Below, one piece after another: positions 1 through 11,382 of a DNA stretch of 64,000 bases (within the stretch, counting starts at the first letter, position 1; the number at the start of each line of letters is the position of its first letter). Made by a program: the position numbers and the translations under genes. The DNA is taken from assembly GCA_029204225.1 (NCBI GenBank), contig CM055108.1, positions 47,263,146 through 47,327,145 on the forward strand. The letters run 5' to 3'. A model generated the notes under the pieces. It did no database searches. It saw nothing but the letters and a program-made list of their open reading frames with translations, and was not told where the DNA came from. Source of the DNA: Diphasiastrum complanatum. Taxonomy: Eukaryota; Streptophyta; Lycopodiopsida; Lycopodiales; Lycopodiaceae.

Positions 1-195
1 CCACAACTAGACCAGATATATGCTATGATGTTGGTATTATAAGTCAGTTTATGGCAGCACCTACAGAAATGCATTGGAAGGCAGCTAAGCGCATTTATTA
101 TATCAAAGGCACTTCAGATTATGGCTTGACTTACAGGAAGCATGAGGGTTTACCTAAGTTATGTGGCTATGTGGATGTGGATTGCGGAGGTGCTA
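1..195 (+). pseudogene. Ty1/copia RNase H-proximal fragment (D-like), cut by window edge
   Basis: The + strand reads without a stop from base 3 to about 209. It starts in TTRPDICYDVG, the conserved stretch between RT and RNase H in copia polyproteins, and runs through KAAKRIYYIKGTSDYGLTYRK to CGYVDVD, the start of the RNase H domain. RNase H removes the RNA strand during reverse transcription. The frame then meets gag sequence in the opposite orientation, so the RNase H catalytic core is missing. The same fragment with the same junction recurs at about 10680-10880. Family assignment is confident; this is a relic. Confidence 0.8.
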
Positions 196-651
196 TAGGT
201 GTGTCGTGATAATCATCACCCACTCACCATATGGGCTTGGCAAACTTGAAAGAAAAGTCATTATTGTGTCTTGATCGTCAATATTTGATCCGACAATGGC
301 CATCTATTGTAGCTGGTTCTTGATTGATGTGATCTTGTAGTGAATCACCATTTGTCATTGTGAGTGAGTAGAATTTCCTTCTGAGGTGTAGCTTGAAGGC
401 TACGTCTCGGACATCGTACAATGTGCTCAAGATGTCCCAGACTTTTTTTGAGGTCTAAGCTTCAAACACATGGCCGATTTGTGTGTCTGAGATGTTGAGG
501 ATAATCAGCACAAAAGCTTTGCCATCCTTCAGGTTCCATCGGGAGACTGCAGTGTCGTCTACTTTAAGTCTTGCCTCTGCACCTATGACAACATCATACA
601 ACTCCTTAGCCATTAGCACATTTTTCATCTTAAATTTTCACAGATGGTAGT
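196..651 (-). pseudogene. Ty1/copia gag (UBN2-type) fragment, R1-associated copy 1
   Basis: The minus strand encodes a gag N-terminal region recognisable as KFKMKNVLMAKELYDVVIGAEA followed by WNLKDGKAFVLIILNISDT, the usual copia gag (UBN2) pattern. It is broken by stops. The start codon and first ~20 codons are missing compared with the copy ending at 11382, because about 300 bp are deleted near base 651. It lies tail to tail with the plus-strand RNase H fragment at 1-195, so it is a rearranged relic and not part of a working element. Confidence 0.7.
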
Positions 652-2624
652 AAGCAAGAAGAGCAGACATTAATAAAAAATAGTAAGAGAGTAAGAAAAA
701 ACGAAATAGCAAAAGCATGGAACATTGACAAAGATCTGAATGCAATAACAAGATAGTACTTGATTCAAATTAATGTCATATTGATGATGTGCGCACAAGA
801 CAATTGTGGGCGACACCGTCATGCTCAAGAAGCTAACTCTGCTCTGTAAAAGCTTGAGCTTATTACTGACAATCAGTTTGAAATAAAGAATCGATGCGTG
901 AAAGCATGTACAATGTCTATCTATGATAATTCTCTTTTGTTGTTTGTTACAATGATCATCATCTACATACAATTTGCATTAGTGTTGACGTATGTACAAA
1001 AAGGAAATAGAGTAGTAGCACCATCTTGGGTAGATTGTGGCGACGGTGGCTATTTTTGTCCAAGTGGTTGCACAATACAATAAGTGGGTGTTAGGAGACT
1101 GCGACTATCCGGAGTTGAGCGTATTGCTGTTGATAGTCGATGAGGTCGATGAAGTGGACTAATCTTGATGGTCCCAACGTTAGTCGATTAAGTCGACAAC
1201 TCGGACAAGTTGGACTTCCTCGACAAGTCGGTTGCCACTCTAATACTTATCTTTGATATTAGCACATTTTTGCAGACTATGCGACAATGCATGTAAAACT
1301 GCAACAATCGAATGGAACTAGATTAACATGAAATTTGGGAGAGTTGAGTAATAAATCCAACACAAGCTTAATTCAATTGTCAATATCACATGCAAATCAC
1401 TTGCCTTTAAAATTCCTTTTCAATTTGAATCGGGGCAAAATTGCATAGCTAGTTCTGGATTCCACAGAAATATTAACCTGTTTCAAGTTGGCCCATTTAT
1501 CCTCAGTGGAGAAAAGAGGAGCATGAGAAAAGGGCTTATTTTTAAAAGCTTTTACATAACTAATGGTAGGGTTGAAAAGAATGTTATTAGGAGCACTGAT
1601 GATAGGAGAAACAAAGTTCAATCTACTAAGAAAGGGGGCAGAGCAAAGGGATCTGCTCGAGTGAGGAGAAAGAGCAGTCTTATCAAGCTTGAGGATGTCG
1701 CGTTTTTGGAAGTGACCACGACCATTAGAAAAGGAGAAGGGAAAGAGTAAAACAAACTATCAATCTATAACAGAAAAAGAGTTACTTTACTCACGTTTTT
1801 CGTTTTGATCCATTTTTTGCTGTCCCAGTAAAATAATTGTTAGGAACTTTGAGAAGCAAACAAGAACCAGATCCTCACAAAACAAAACATTTGCTCTTCC
1901 ACTTCCGCTATCCCCAAATGTGCCTTTTAATCTCTCACTTTCCTAACCTATTCCATTTGTTAGAAACTTCGCTATCCCAGATTCGCTATCTTGGCACTTT
2001 TTTAGGTTTTCGATTTTCTTGCTTTCGTCCATTTTTTTTTAAAGCACTTCAAAGATGTATGCCAATCTTTCATGTTTGCGAGTTTCCTCTTTCTCGAGAT
2101 TAATGCTTTCCCACGTTCCCCTGGTTTCGAGAATTTCATCTTTTTTGTCTATCTGCTACTTGGTTTTTATCCTTTTTTGCCTTTTTGTTTCATCTACCCT
2201 GCAAGCTTGGCTAAATCTTTTGACTATCCCCGAAAAGCTTTGTTGGATCTATCACTGACTGTCCTGCAAGCTTAGTCGAATCTTACACCTGTTTTCCTTT
2301 GGATTTTCGATTTTTTCTCCTTTGGATCTTCGTGAGTTTCTCCTTTTTTGTCTTTTGCGTCTCCGCTTCCAAGTATTGTTTGTATATGGAATATCAAAAA
2401 CTATTGATATCAAATTACATTTAGGATTCTCATTCTTATCTATTCTTAATGATATCCTACAAGATAATTCTTGGCACTTCTTTATATAATGATTATTCAC
2501 TTGTGAAGAATCGTCAATTCTAATATTAAGGTTCTTAATCTCTATTATAAAGTAAATATTTATAAAAACTATACATATATATATGTACATCGAGAGAAAA
2601 AAATTCCAAATGAATAAGAAAAAT
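652..2624. repeat. R1 repeat, copy 1 (unidentified, dispersed)
   Basis: This stretch is closely matched at 11626-12700 and 33525-35470, and partly at 56880-57190. It contains landmarks such as GAATCGATGCGTGAAAGCAT and, on the minus strand, a short frame (1397-1740) starting from MDQNEK whose copy 3 counterpart is also broken. In all three main copies R1 lies just 5' of a minus-strand copia gag, so it could be the leader or LTR region of that element, but I find no clear TG...CA ends or primer site. The right end is cut by the gag fragment at 2625. Function unknown. Confidence 0.6.
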
Positions 2625-2751
2625 TTACTCATTCTTGCCTTGGTGTGGAGCATCCTACACTCTTCAGCCACTAATACACTGTGAAGTTTTTCTATAGTTG
2701 GCAAAGTGTCTTGGATGCAAAACTTTGGACCAAATTTGCAAAGTCATCTCC
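2625..2751 (-). pseudogene. Copia gag fragment hosting element A (left piece)
   Basis: The minus strand reads LPTIEKLHSVLVAEECRMLHTKARMS, matching the gag middle of elements C (about 23810-23890) and G (about 30980-31070). It continues on the far side of element A at 8709. The break falls exactly at the TCTCC target duplication of element A. It stops at about 2625, where R1 begins. Confidence 0.85.
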
Positions 2752-3433
2752 TGTTAAAAATTCACAATTCTAGCTTGACTAGTTTTGGTCATATGACTTG
2801 TAAATAGTTAGATGGTCATGATGTGGCTTGTCACACGTGCCAAATAGCATAGGATTCCATTCATAAGGATGTTCTCAAGTAGACCTAAGTTTTAGAACCT
2901 TTGAAATGAGTCCAAATTATGCTTAGATACAAGGGAGAAAAAATAGGAGCTATTTTTGGTAAATTTTGCATTGTTGAGGGATCTCCAAGATTCCAACCCT
3001 AACTTGGTAGGGATGAAAGGTCCACCAAAATTAGCATTAGGGATAGGTTTAGGGCTACTCATACCTGCCCAAAACCGTGATGGATCATGTATATATAGGT
3101 GATGATATCTCACCAAAATCAATCAAGCAATTTCATGTTTTTTCTCTCATAATGGTGCAATTGCTCTCTATGTTCATAATTGTTTGAGTACTTGTGATTA
3201 CTAATGATTATAGGATTGAATGTAGGTCTGGTGTACAGTACTCAGACTGTGGGAGGCCGTACTTTCACACGTGTGAAGCCTTCTTCAAGGATTTGGGCCA
3301 TTTAGTGAGGTTCAAGCATAGATTTTTGATGGATTTTGATGGTTCACCTTGTGCTAATCTTATTAAATCATAATCTATTGTTTCCCTCATCATTTCAAGT
3401 GTTTTAGGATCCTTATTTGCTGTAATTTTTACA
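2752..3433 (+). repeat. Element A 5' LTR with TATA box
   Basis: Starts TGTTAAAAATTC and ends TTTTTACA. A TATATATA box lies at 3090-3097, where the Pol II promoter would be expected. A perfect palindrome TTCACACGTGTGAA is at 3264-3277, next to a GTACGG-type motif (reverse strand, 3256-3262). The primer-binding site follows directly. Confidence 0.93.
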
Positions 3434-4244
3434 TGGTATCAGAGCCTAAAGGCTGAAATGAGCTAAATCCTTGGTTTTCATTCAATTTGATCACAATTTT
3501 TTATCTAAATCTTGTGTAGATTGGATCTTAGCATTTAGTATTGATTCTAGAACTCAAAGTGAGTCAAATACATTGGAGATTGGTGTTGTGTGACCTCATT
3601 TGCAGGTGTTTAGGTGTCTAAAACCAGAGGCAAAGTTGAATTCAATTCACATTACCAAGATAGCAAGTTTTGCTTGCTCCAAGCATTGATTTCTAAGCGA
3701 GTTTTGGAGGTGATTTCATAGAGGAGGCTTTCTAGCATTCAAGGAGAGGGAAGATCAGAGTTTTGGGGACTCTTCAAGGCTGTTCTAAGGTGTAGTAGAC
3801 ACCTCCTAAAGTGATTTAGGTTCAGTCCAACCATTGCTTGACTTATGCACCAAATTAGATCAATTTTTCATCAATTTTGATCATTTTTTGCTTGTGATTG
3901 GATAGTAGATTGTGTTGCATCCTCATTAAGTTCCATTTAGATCTTTTACAAGTAATTTTGGAAGTATATTAGGTTGCTGAAATTCACTCTTGATCAGATC
4001 ATTTGGAAGCTTTAATGTTCTTTATAGAAAGAGGGGCAATTCTACTAGTATTGTCTACTTCAATCAAGCAAGTGCATTGTTTCTAGTATTCTATGATTTG
4101 ATTTTGTTAAAGATCATTCTTAGATCTTTATAGGAAGTCTATTACTGATCTTTTCAGGTCCCTAAGAAGTGGGATAAGGTAGACCTTCAATCAAATCAAT
4201 ACAAGTAACCTTCATTTGTGTCAAGTCCTTAATTAGGAGACTAG
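3434..4244 (+). other. Element A primer-binding site and gag leader
   Basis: Bases 3434-3446 read TGGTATCAGAGCC, the complement of the 3' end of plant initiator tRNA-Met, which primes minus-strand DNA synthesis. The following ~800-bp untranslated leader has no long frame. It matches the element B leader (41868-42665) and would carry packaging signals. Confidence 0.9.
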
Positions 4245-7200
4245 ATGGCATCTATAAATGCATATCTTTTGGATACTAATGAAAGGCTCAACAAAACTAA
4301 CTATTCCATATGGAAAGTTAGAATGGAATCTATCATGATCATGCAAGATCTGATGGAGATTGTAAATGGTAAGGAGGGTGAACCTATTCATCCTCAAGAA
4401 AAAGCCAAATACATCAAGAGGTGCAATGTTGCACTACATTGCATAAAAATGAATGTTGCAAATGAACTCTTAAGAGAGGTAGGAGATTGCATTTTAGCTC
4501 AAGATGCTTGGGAGACTTTGCAAAAGGTCTATGAATTCAAGAACCAAACTAGAATGTTAGCTTTGAAGAATCAAATCTATAGAAGCTATCAAAAGAAAGG
4601 AGAGAGTTCACATACTTTTGTCCTAAGAGTAAAGGAATTGAACAAAGAGCTAGAAACCTATATAGGTGACCCTATCAAGGATGAAGAGCTTGTTCAACTC
4701 ATATTGAATGGACTAAGCTTTGAATTTGACAATTTGGTTCAGGGATATGCAATTATGGGTAAGCTACCCATACTTGAAGAACTCCAAGGCACGCTCATGG
4801 CCGAGGAATCAAGAAGGAGCCAAATGCAAGAGAGGATGGATAGGCTTTCCATCCAAGGTGGAGATGACCAAGCTCTCTTCACCAAAGGCAAAGGCAAGTC
4901 CAAAGGCAAAGGATCAACATTCAAGAAGTCTACAAAGGAGGAGGAGAGTTCACATGAGGACTCTCTCATGATGTCCATATTTTCTTCAACAAGCTTCAAA
5001 GGAGAAGATCCTTGGTGGATTGACTCGGGTGCTAGTTCACACATGACTAGTAAAAGGGAGTTTTTCTCTTCTCTCTTATCTTATGATGGACCTATAAAGT
5101 CTATCTATACAGCAAATGATGAAGCTTGTAAGATTGAAGGAGCTGGTAGCATTCCCCTTTGCTTAGGATCTTCCAAAAAGATCAACATAGAAGGTGTTTT
5201 GTACATTCCTACAATAACAAAGAATCTACTAAGTGTTGGCCAAATGGTAGACAATGGTTTCAATGTTGACTTTGCTTCAAATGAATGTTTCATCAAGAAG
5301 AAGGGTAAGATAGTGGCTAAGGGCACTAGACTTGGCAAACTTTATAAGTTGGATGCATTTGTGGATACTAATGTTGTCATGTTGGCTGAGAAGAGCAAGA
5401 TATCTACCTTTACTTTATGGCACAAAAGACTTGGACATGTCAACTCGGGTTCCATGGAGGCTATGATCAAGGAGGAGTATGCTTTAGGCCTACCAAGGTC
5501 TATTGGGAAGGAAGACAAGGTTTGTGAAGCTTGTGCCTTATCCAAGTTACATAAGAAGGTGTTTCCTAACTCCATCACAAAGTCATCTCATCCTCTTGAA
5601 CTCATACACTCGGATGTGCACATTGCTAGCACCAAATCTAATGGAGGTTCATCCATGTTTTTAACCTTCATTGATGACTACTCTCAAGATATTGTTGGGT
5701 GTTCTTACTTTCCTTCAAGTCTCAAGTATTTGATACTTTTGTAAAGTTCAAGTTGTTTGTGGAAAAGCATCATAATCATAGCATCAAGATTCTTAGAAGT
5801 GACAATAGTGGAGAATTCATCTCTAATGAGTTCAAGGCCTTTTGTGAGGAGGAAGGGATCAAGAAAGAGACTTCTTGTCCTTACACTCCTCAACAAAATG
5901 GAGTTGCTGAAAGAAGGAATAGAACATTATGTGAATGTTCTAAGGCTTTAAGATTAGATGCTTGTTTGCCCAAATCCTTTTGGGGTGAGTCTCTTGTATG
6001 TGCAAACTACTTGATGAATAGGGTGTCTTGCAAAGCAATTGAAGGCAAAACTCCTTATGAGATGTTGTATGGAAAGAAACCCAATCTTAATCACTTGAAA
6101 GTTTTTGGGTGTATATGTTATGTGCATGTGCCATTGGAAACAAGAACCAAGGAGGATCCATCTTCCACAAGAGAGATCATGCTTGGATATGCAAGCTCGA
6201 GCAAGGGCTACAAAGTCTATCTCCCGTCCTTGAACAAATTTGTTGTTTCAAGGGATGTCATCTCTGATGAACATCATATGCATATGCTTGAAGAAGGCTC
6301 AAGTACTCCAACAATCAAGAAGAAGATGGCCGAGGAGCAAGATCTTGGTTTTGAGGAGGAGCAAGCACCAAACCCACCTATCACACCAAGGAGATCTTCA
6401 AGGGCAAAAGTGGAGCCATCAAGGCTCACATATCAAGGCAAAGGACAGCAAGTTGAGGGTATCTCATCCACTTCTTATTCTTTATCTAGTTTTGAGGAAC
6501 CATCTAATGTTGAAGATGCATTGAACTCCAAAGAATGGTATAAAGCTATGTTGGATGAGTATGATGCCTTGATTGAGAATGAAACTTGGTTGCTTGTTGA
6601 GAGACCTCAAAGGAATGTAATAAGATGCAAGTGGGTCTTCAAGCTTAAGTTGAATGCAAATGGGAGTGTTAACAAACATAAAGCAAGATTAGTTCCAAAA
6701 GGTTATGCTCAAGAGAGAGGGATAGACTATGAGAAAACTTTTGCACCCGTGGCCAAGATGGTCACAATAAGGCTAGTCATTGCACTTGCATCACATTTTG
6801 GATGGATTCTATGTCAAATGGATATCTCTAATGCTTTCTTGAATGGTTTTTTGGAATAGGATATCTATATGGAGCAGCCACAAGGGTTCATCAAGCATGG
6901 AATGGAGAACAAAGTATGCCATCTCCAAAGAAGCATCTATGGCTTGAAGCAAGCCTCGAGATCTTGGAATTCAAGACTACATTGCTATCTTATTTCACTT
7001 TCTTTTGTTCAAAGTGAATATGATCCCACTCTTTACATTAAGTTTCATGATGTTGGTATTGTACTTTTACTCATTTATGTAGATGACATCATCATTAGTG
7101 GAAATAGTGTTGATGGTATTGAAAAATCAAGATAGATCTATCCTTAGAGTTCAAGATGGTAGATATAGGGTGTCTTCACTTCATCTTAGGCATAGAAGTA

Positions 7201-8029
7201 CTTAGAGGGTCTGATTTTATCTTTATAAGTCAAGTAAACTATGTTGAAGAAGTTTAAGATGGAAGTATGCAAAAGTGTTGACACACCAATGGAGCAAGAT
7301 GTAAAAGTGCCAAACGAAGATGATGAAAGATCCTTCATGGACATCACTTTGTTTAGGCAACTTATAGGTTCCTTAATGTGGATCACTATAACTAGACCAG
7401 ATCTTAGCTTTAGTGTATGTAGGTTGAGCCAATCCATGCAAAAGCCATTGAATATCCATTGGAAAAAGGCTAAGAGGATTCTAAGATACATCTCGGGTAC
7501 ATTGGATTTTGGGATTCTATATAGAGGATATGTGGTTAACCTTCATGCATTTAGTGATTCAGATTTTGTAGGGGACAAGAGGGATAGGAAATCAACAAGT
7601 GCCTATTCAACTTTCATAGGAGAAGGTGTGGTTTCATGGCTTTCAAAAAAGCAAGAAACTATATCTCTATCTTCAACCGAGGCCGAGTACAAAGCTTTGA
7701 CAACCACTACAAAGGAGGTACTTTGGATCAAGAGATTATTGGTGGAACTAAAGATCATGGATTCAGAGGAGGCACCAATCATCTACAATGACAATTTATC
7801 AGCCCAACACCTTGCATCTAACCCAATCTTCCATGCAAGATCTAAGCACATTGAGATATGCCATCACTTTGTGAGAGAAATGGTGCAAGCCAAGGAGATT
7901 GCTTTGGAGCATGTTCCAAGCAATGAATGTGTAGCTGATCTACTTACTAAACCACTTCAAAAGACACCTTTTATGAAGTTCAGATCATCACTTGGAGTGA
8001 TTAGTAAAGCATTGACTGAACCAAGCTAG
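4245..8029 (+). pseudogene. Element A gag-pol, broken
   Basis: Aligned with the intact frame of element B, the order is gag, protease (WWIDSGASSHMT), GAG-preintegrase (LWHKRLGHVNSGSM), integrase (RSDNSGEF, PQQNGVAERRN), RT (IYVDDIIISGNS) and RNase H (AFSDSDF, SSTEAEYKAL). Defects: about 55 codons including the gag CCHC zinc knuckle are missing in frame near 4935; frameshift near 5690 in integrase; TAG stop at 6857-6859 in RT; frameshift near 7125; small deletion with frameshift near 7240. Pieces run 4245-5744, 5699-6859, 6869-7135 and 7241-8029. It cannot make a full polyprotein, though its LTRs and primer site could still serve as template for proteins from B. Confidence 0.95.
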
Positions 8030-8040
8030 ATAGTCAGGAG

Positions 8041-8708
8041 TGTTAAAAATTCACAATTCTAGCTTGACTAGTTTTGGTCATATGACTTGTAAATAGTTAG
8101 ATGGTCATGATGTGGCTTGTCACACGTGCCAAATAGAATAGGATTCCATTCATAAGGATGTTCTCAAGTAGACCTAAGTGTTAGAACCTTTGGAATGAGA
8201 ATTATGCTTAGATACAAGGGAGAAAAAATAGGAGCTATTTTTGGTGATTTTTGCATTGTTGAGGGATCTCCAAGATTCCAACCCTAACTTGGTAGGGATG
8301 AAAGATCCACTAAAATTAGCATTAGGGATAGGTTTAGGGCTACTCATACCTGCCCAAAACCGTGATGGATCATGTATATATAGGTGATGATATCTCACCA
8401 AAATCAGTCAAGCAATTTCATGTTTTTTCTCTCATAAAGGTGCAATTGCTCTCTATGTTCAAAATTGTTTGAGTACTTGTGATTACTAATGATTATAGGA
8501 TTGAATGTAGATCTGGTGTACAGTACTCAGACTTTGGGAGGCCGTACTTTCACACGTGTGAAGCCTCCTTCAAGGATTTGGGCCATTTAGTGAGGTTCAA
8601 GCATAGGATTTTGATGGTTCAACTTGTGCTAATCTTATGAAATCATAATCTATTGTTTCCCTCATCATTTCAAGTGTTTTAGGATCCTTATTTGCTGTAA
8701 TTTTTACA
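8041..8708 (+). repeat. Element A 3' LTR
   Basis: 668 bp, TG...CA, preceded by a decayed polypurine tract GTCAGGAG (8033-8040; element B has GTGAGGAGGAG). Carries TTCACACGTGTGAA at 8549-8562. Lacks a few short segments present in the 5' LTR. TCTCC target duplication follows. Confidence 0.93.
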
Positions 8709-9238
8709 TCTCCTAGGCCATTAAGAACAATTTTTACAAGCTCTCCATCATGAAGCTTCCCTCCAATGGAAGCCAACTCCCTATTTAGAGACTTGCTTTT
8801 GAGTACGTAATCCTGTGCACTCTCCTCACTTCACCTCACGGTTTGTGAAATCTGATTTCTAAGCATGAGTACTCTTGAAGTGTTACTAAATTCATAGATT
8901 GATTTTAAAGACTCCCAAGCCTCTTTAGCACTTTTACAGGATGATACTTCCCTCAAAAGATCATTGCTCACGTTCGTTTTCACACAATGAAGCGCTAGCC
9001 TAGATCTCTTTTTGTTTCTCACTAATTCATGTGCACCTAGAGGTTCATCTTCATCTTCATCTTCCATCAAAAACTCATAGAGGTTCATCTTCATCTTCAA
9101 TCAAGAACTCATAGAGGTCTTGGAGCACCAAGAGTGACTCCATCCTAACCTTCCAAATAACAAAATTTGTAGATTTTCAATCTCTCACTAGCTTCTAGAA
9201 GGTATGCTCCAGCAGATCCCATCTTACTACTGATCTTA
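8709..9238 (-). pseudogene. Copia gag fragment hosting element A (right piece)
   Basis: Minus-strand gag N-terminal half, read from about 9230 leftwards. Recognisable pieces include LALHCVKTNVSNDLLREVSSC, KEAWESLKSIYEFSNTSRV and NQISQTVR. It matches the gag of element G (31023-31565). A 36-bp stretch is tandemly duplicated around 9040-9110, so the acidic EDEDE segment is repeated. It ends near 9238 without any leader or LTR, so only a gag-sized piece survives. Non-functional. Confidence 0.85.
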
Positions 9239-9240
9239 TT

Positions 9241-9590
9241 GTTGGTCGGGTCGACAGTATTTATTATTGTTTATTATGTAAGTGGTAAGATCGACTCACC
9301 TACGGCCACCTGTTCCAATCAGCCGTTGCCACTTGTCGGCACTCGAAGCTAGCTGAGAGACGTTAAACGTTGTCATCCACTCACCATCAGCCAACTGTTC
9401 CAATCATGATCTGCCACGTGCCCAAACGATTCTCCGAACCGATCAGACGGCCCTCATGGGCTGATCTCCCACTCCGGTGGTCCGATCGAACGGTGGGCTT
9501 GCCCTATTTTTGCTTTTGTGATCTGATCCGATGGTTGCCGTGCCTGATGCTCAGCTCCGGTGCTGCAATCCGATGGACAACGTGTCAGAC
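9241..9590 (+). repeat. S1 repeat, copy 1
   Basis: Dispersed repeat of about 350 bp shared with 16732-17112 in the same orientation. It is rich in CCGATC/GATCCGA-type words (TGTGATCTGATCCGA) and G-box CCACGTG cores. No coding capacity is recognised. No clear termini are seen. Confidence 0.65.
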
Positions 9591-9872
9591 ATACTTTGAC
9601 AAATTAGAGATGACAAGTTGTAAGTAATAATAATGGTGAGCTTTCATCTACATGCATTTTGAAGTGCTACATATTGTTTTTACAGGTGGTTTTAAAGTGA
9701 AGATCTGGTTGGCTGTAACAAGGCCTTGGTGGGTTATTATGGTTACGTCACTTTTATTATGCTTTCAATAGTCTGTAGGTGTCACTTAATCTTGGGTAAA
9801 TTTTGTGCCCAACTTATTGCTAACAAATAAAAGTACCTACGAAGTCTCACACTGAAATATTCTAGAGATGAT
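9591..9872 (+). repeat. S2 repeat, copy 1 (inverted relative to copy 2)
   Basis: About 280 bp that is repeated in reverse complement at 17728-18008 with only scattered differences. It includes TTGGGCACAAAATT-type sequence (reverse strand) and TGTGAGACTTCGTAGGTAC. At 9591 it directly adjoins S1, but at 17.7 kb it is separated from S1 and inverted, so S1 and S2 are separate units. Confidence 0.7.
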
Positions 9873-10880
9873 TAGCTTTGGTGTAGTAGAACCACCAGTT
9901 GGCAAGAAATCCATTGGTTGCAAATGGGTGTACAAGACTAAGTACCATACAGATGGAAGTATAGCAAAGCACAAAGCTAGATTGGTGATCAAAGGATATG
10001 CACAAAGTAAAGGGAGCAACTATGAGGAGACCTTTGCGCCAGTATGTAAGTGGAATAATCTATGTCTACTTGTTGCTTTAGCTTCACATTTTGGTTGACC
10101 TTTGCATCAGATGGATGTGAGATCTACTTTTCTAAATGGTGAGTTAGAAGAAGAGGTGTTCATAGATCAACCTGAAGGCTTTGTAGCAAAAGGATAGGAG
10201 AATAAAGTATGTCGCTTGAAGAAATAACTTTATGGTCTTAAACAGGCACCACGTGCGTGGTACAGTAGGATTGATGCCTACTTTCTTTCTAAGGGGATGG
10301 TGAGAACACGTTCTGATCTGAATCTTTAGGTCTTGTGCTTTGATGGTATGGTTGCTTTGATTGCTCTTTATGTTGATGACTTGATTATCACGGGAAATAA
10401 TCAAGAGATGATAGACATGATCAAGAAAGACCTCATGGAACAATTTGAGATGATAGATCTCAACCTAATGCATTATTGCCTTGGAGTGGAGGTGTGGCAA
10501 AAAGGACATGAAGTGGGTTTAACACAGGCGAAGTATGTCAGTGAGTTGTTGCTCAAGTTCAGGTTGCAGGATTGCAAGCTAGTAAACACTCCTATTGAAC
10601 CAGGTAAAAAGCTTTCAGTCACAGCCATTTGATGCTACATTGTATAGGCAGTCAGTAGGGAGCCTGATTTACCTTACCACGACTAGACCAGATATATGCT
10701 ATGATGTTGGTATTGTAAGTTAGTTTATGGCAGCACCTACAGAAACGCATTGGAAGGCAACTAAGCGCATTTTTTGTTATGTCAAAGGCACTTTAGATTA
10801 TGGCTTGACTTAAAGGAAGCATGAGGGTTTACCTGAGTTATGTGGCTATGTGGATCCAGATTGGGAAGGTGCTATAGGTG
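9868..10880 (+). pseudogene. D-like copia RT to RNase H fragment
   Basis: Reads VGKKSIGCKWVYKTKY, GYAQSKGSNYEETFAPV, then a TGA (Trp lost) after [17 protein letters not shown], a TAG after FVAKG, LYGLKQAPRAWYSRI, and an intact catalytic stretch ALYVDDLIITGNN (about 10365-10400). It proceeds through TTRPDICYDVG to CGYVDPDWEGAI and then abruptly meets gag in the opposite direction. Belongs with element D (26347-27291). Several stops make it inactive. The 3' junction is identical in kind to the one at base 195. Confidence 0.88.
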
Positions 10881-11382
10881 TGTCATGATAGTCATCACCC
10901 AGTTGTCATATGGGCTTGGAAAACTTGAAAGAAAAGTCATTATTGTGTCTTGATCATCAATGAATGATCCGACAACAACCATCTATTGTAGCAGGTTCTT
11001 GATTGATGTGATTATGTAGTGAATCACTATTTGGCATCGTGAGTCAGTAGAATCTCCTTCTGAGGTGTAGCTTGAAGGCTACGTCCCGCACATCGCACAA
11101 TGTGCTCAAGATGTTCCAGACTTTTTTTGAGGTCTAAGCTTCAGACACATGGCCAATTTGTGTGTCTGAGATGTTGAGGATAATCAGCACAAAAGCTTTG
11201 CCATCCTTCAGCTTCCATCGGGAGATTGCAGTGTCGTCTACTTTGGGTCTTGCCTCTGCACCTATGACAACATCATACAACTCCTTAGCCATTAGCATAT
11301 TTTTCATCTTAAATTTTCACAGATGGTAGTTGAATCCATTAAGCTTGTCCATAATGAGACTCGCTTTGCTTTGTGAATCCAT
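10881..11382 (-). pseudogene. Copia gag N-terminal fragment, copy 2
   Basis: On the minus strand the frame starts at an ATG (complement of 11380-11382) as MDSQSKASLIMDKLNGFNYH, followed by KFKMKNMLMAKELYDVVIGA and ISRWKLKDGKAFVLIILNI. It ends in SFPSPYDNWVMTIMTHL where the opposite-strand RNase H fragment begins. A Trp codon has become TGA early in the frame, and other stops follow. The best-preserved relatives are the copies at 32840-33273 and 28241-28441 (element F). Confidence 0.8.

Larger units (their letters stand above)
2752..8708 (+). mobile_element. Element A: decayed Ty1/copia LTR retrotransposon
   Basis: A complete but defective element of 5957 bp: 5' LTR 2752-3433, initiator-Met primer site, leader, gag-pol remnants 4245-8029, polypurine tract and 3' LTR 8041-8708. 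Both LTRs start TG and end CA. A perfect 5-bp target duplication TCTCC lies at 2747-2751 and 8709-8713. It is inserted in the gag region of a minus-strand copia fragment. It belongs to the same family as the intact element B (37203-43360). Its LTRs differ by several substitutions and small deletions (682 versus 668 bp), so it is clearly older than B. Confidence 0.95.

Noticed and set aside
1397-1750. LINE ORF1 or host gene in R1
   Set aside because: The frame is short, broken in copies, and has no conserved domain I can identify.
9868-10632. Active D-like RT because YVDD is intact
   Set aside because: In-frame stops on both sides and loss of neighbouring domains.
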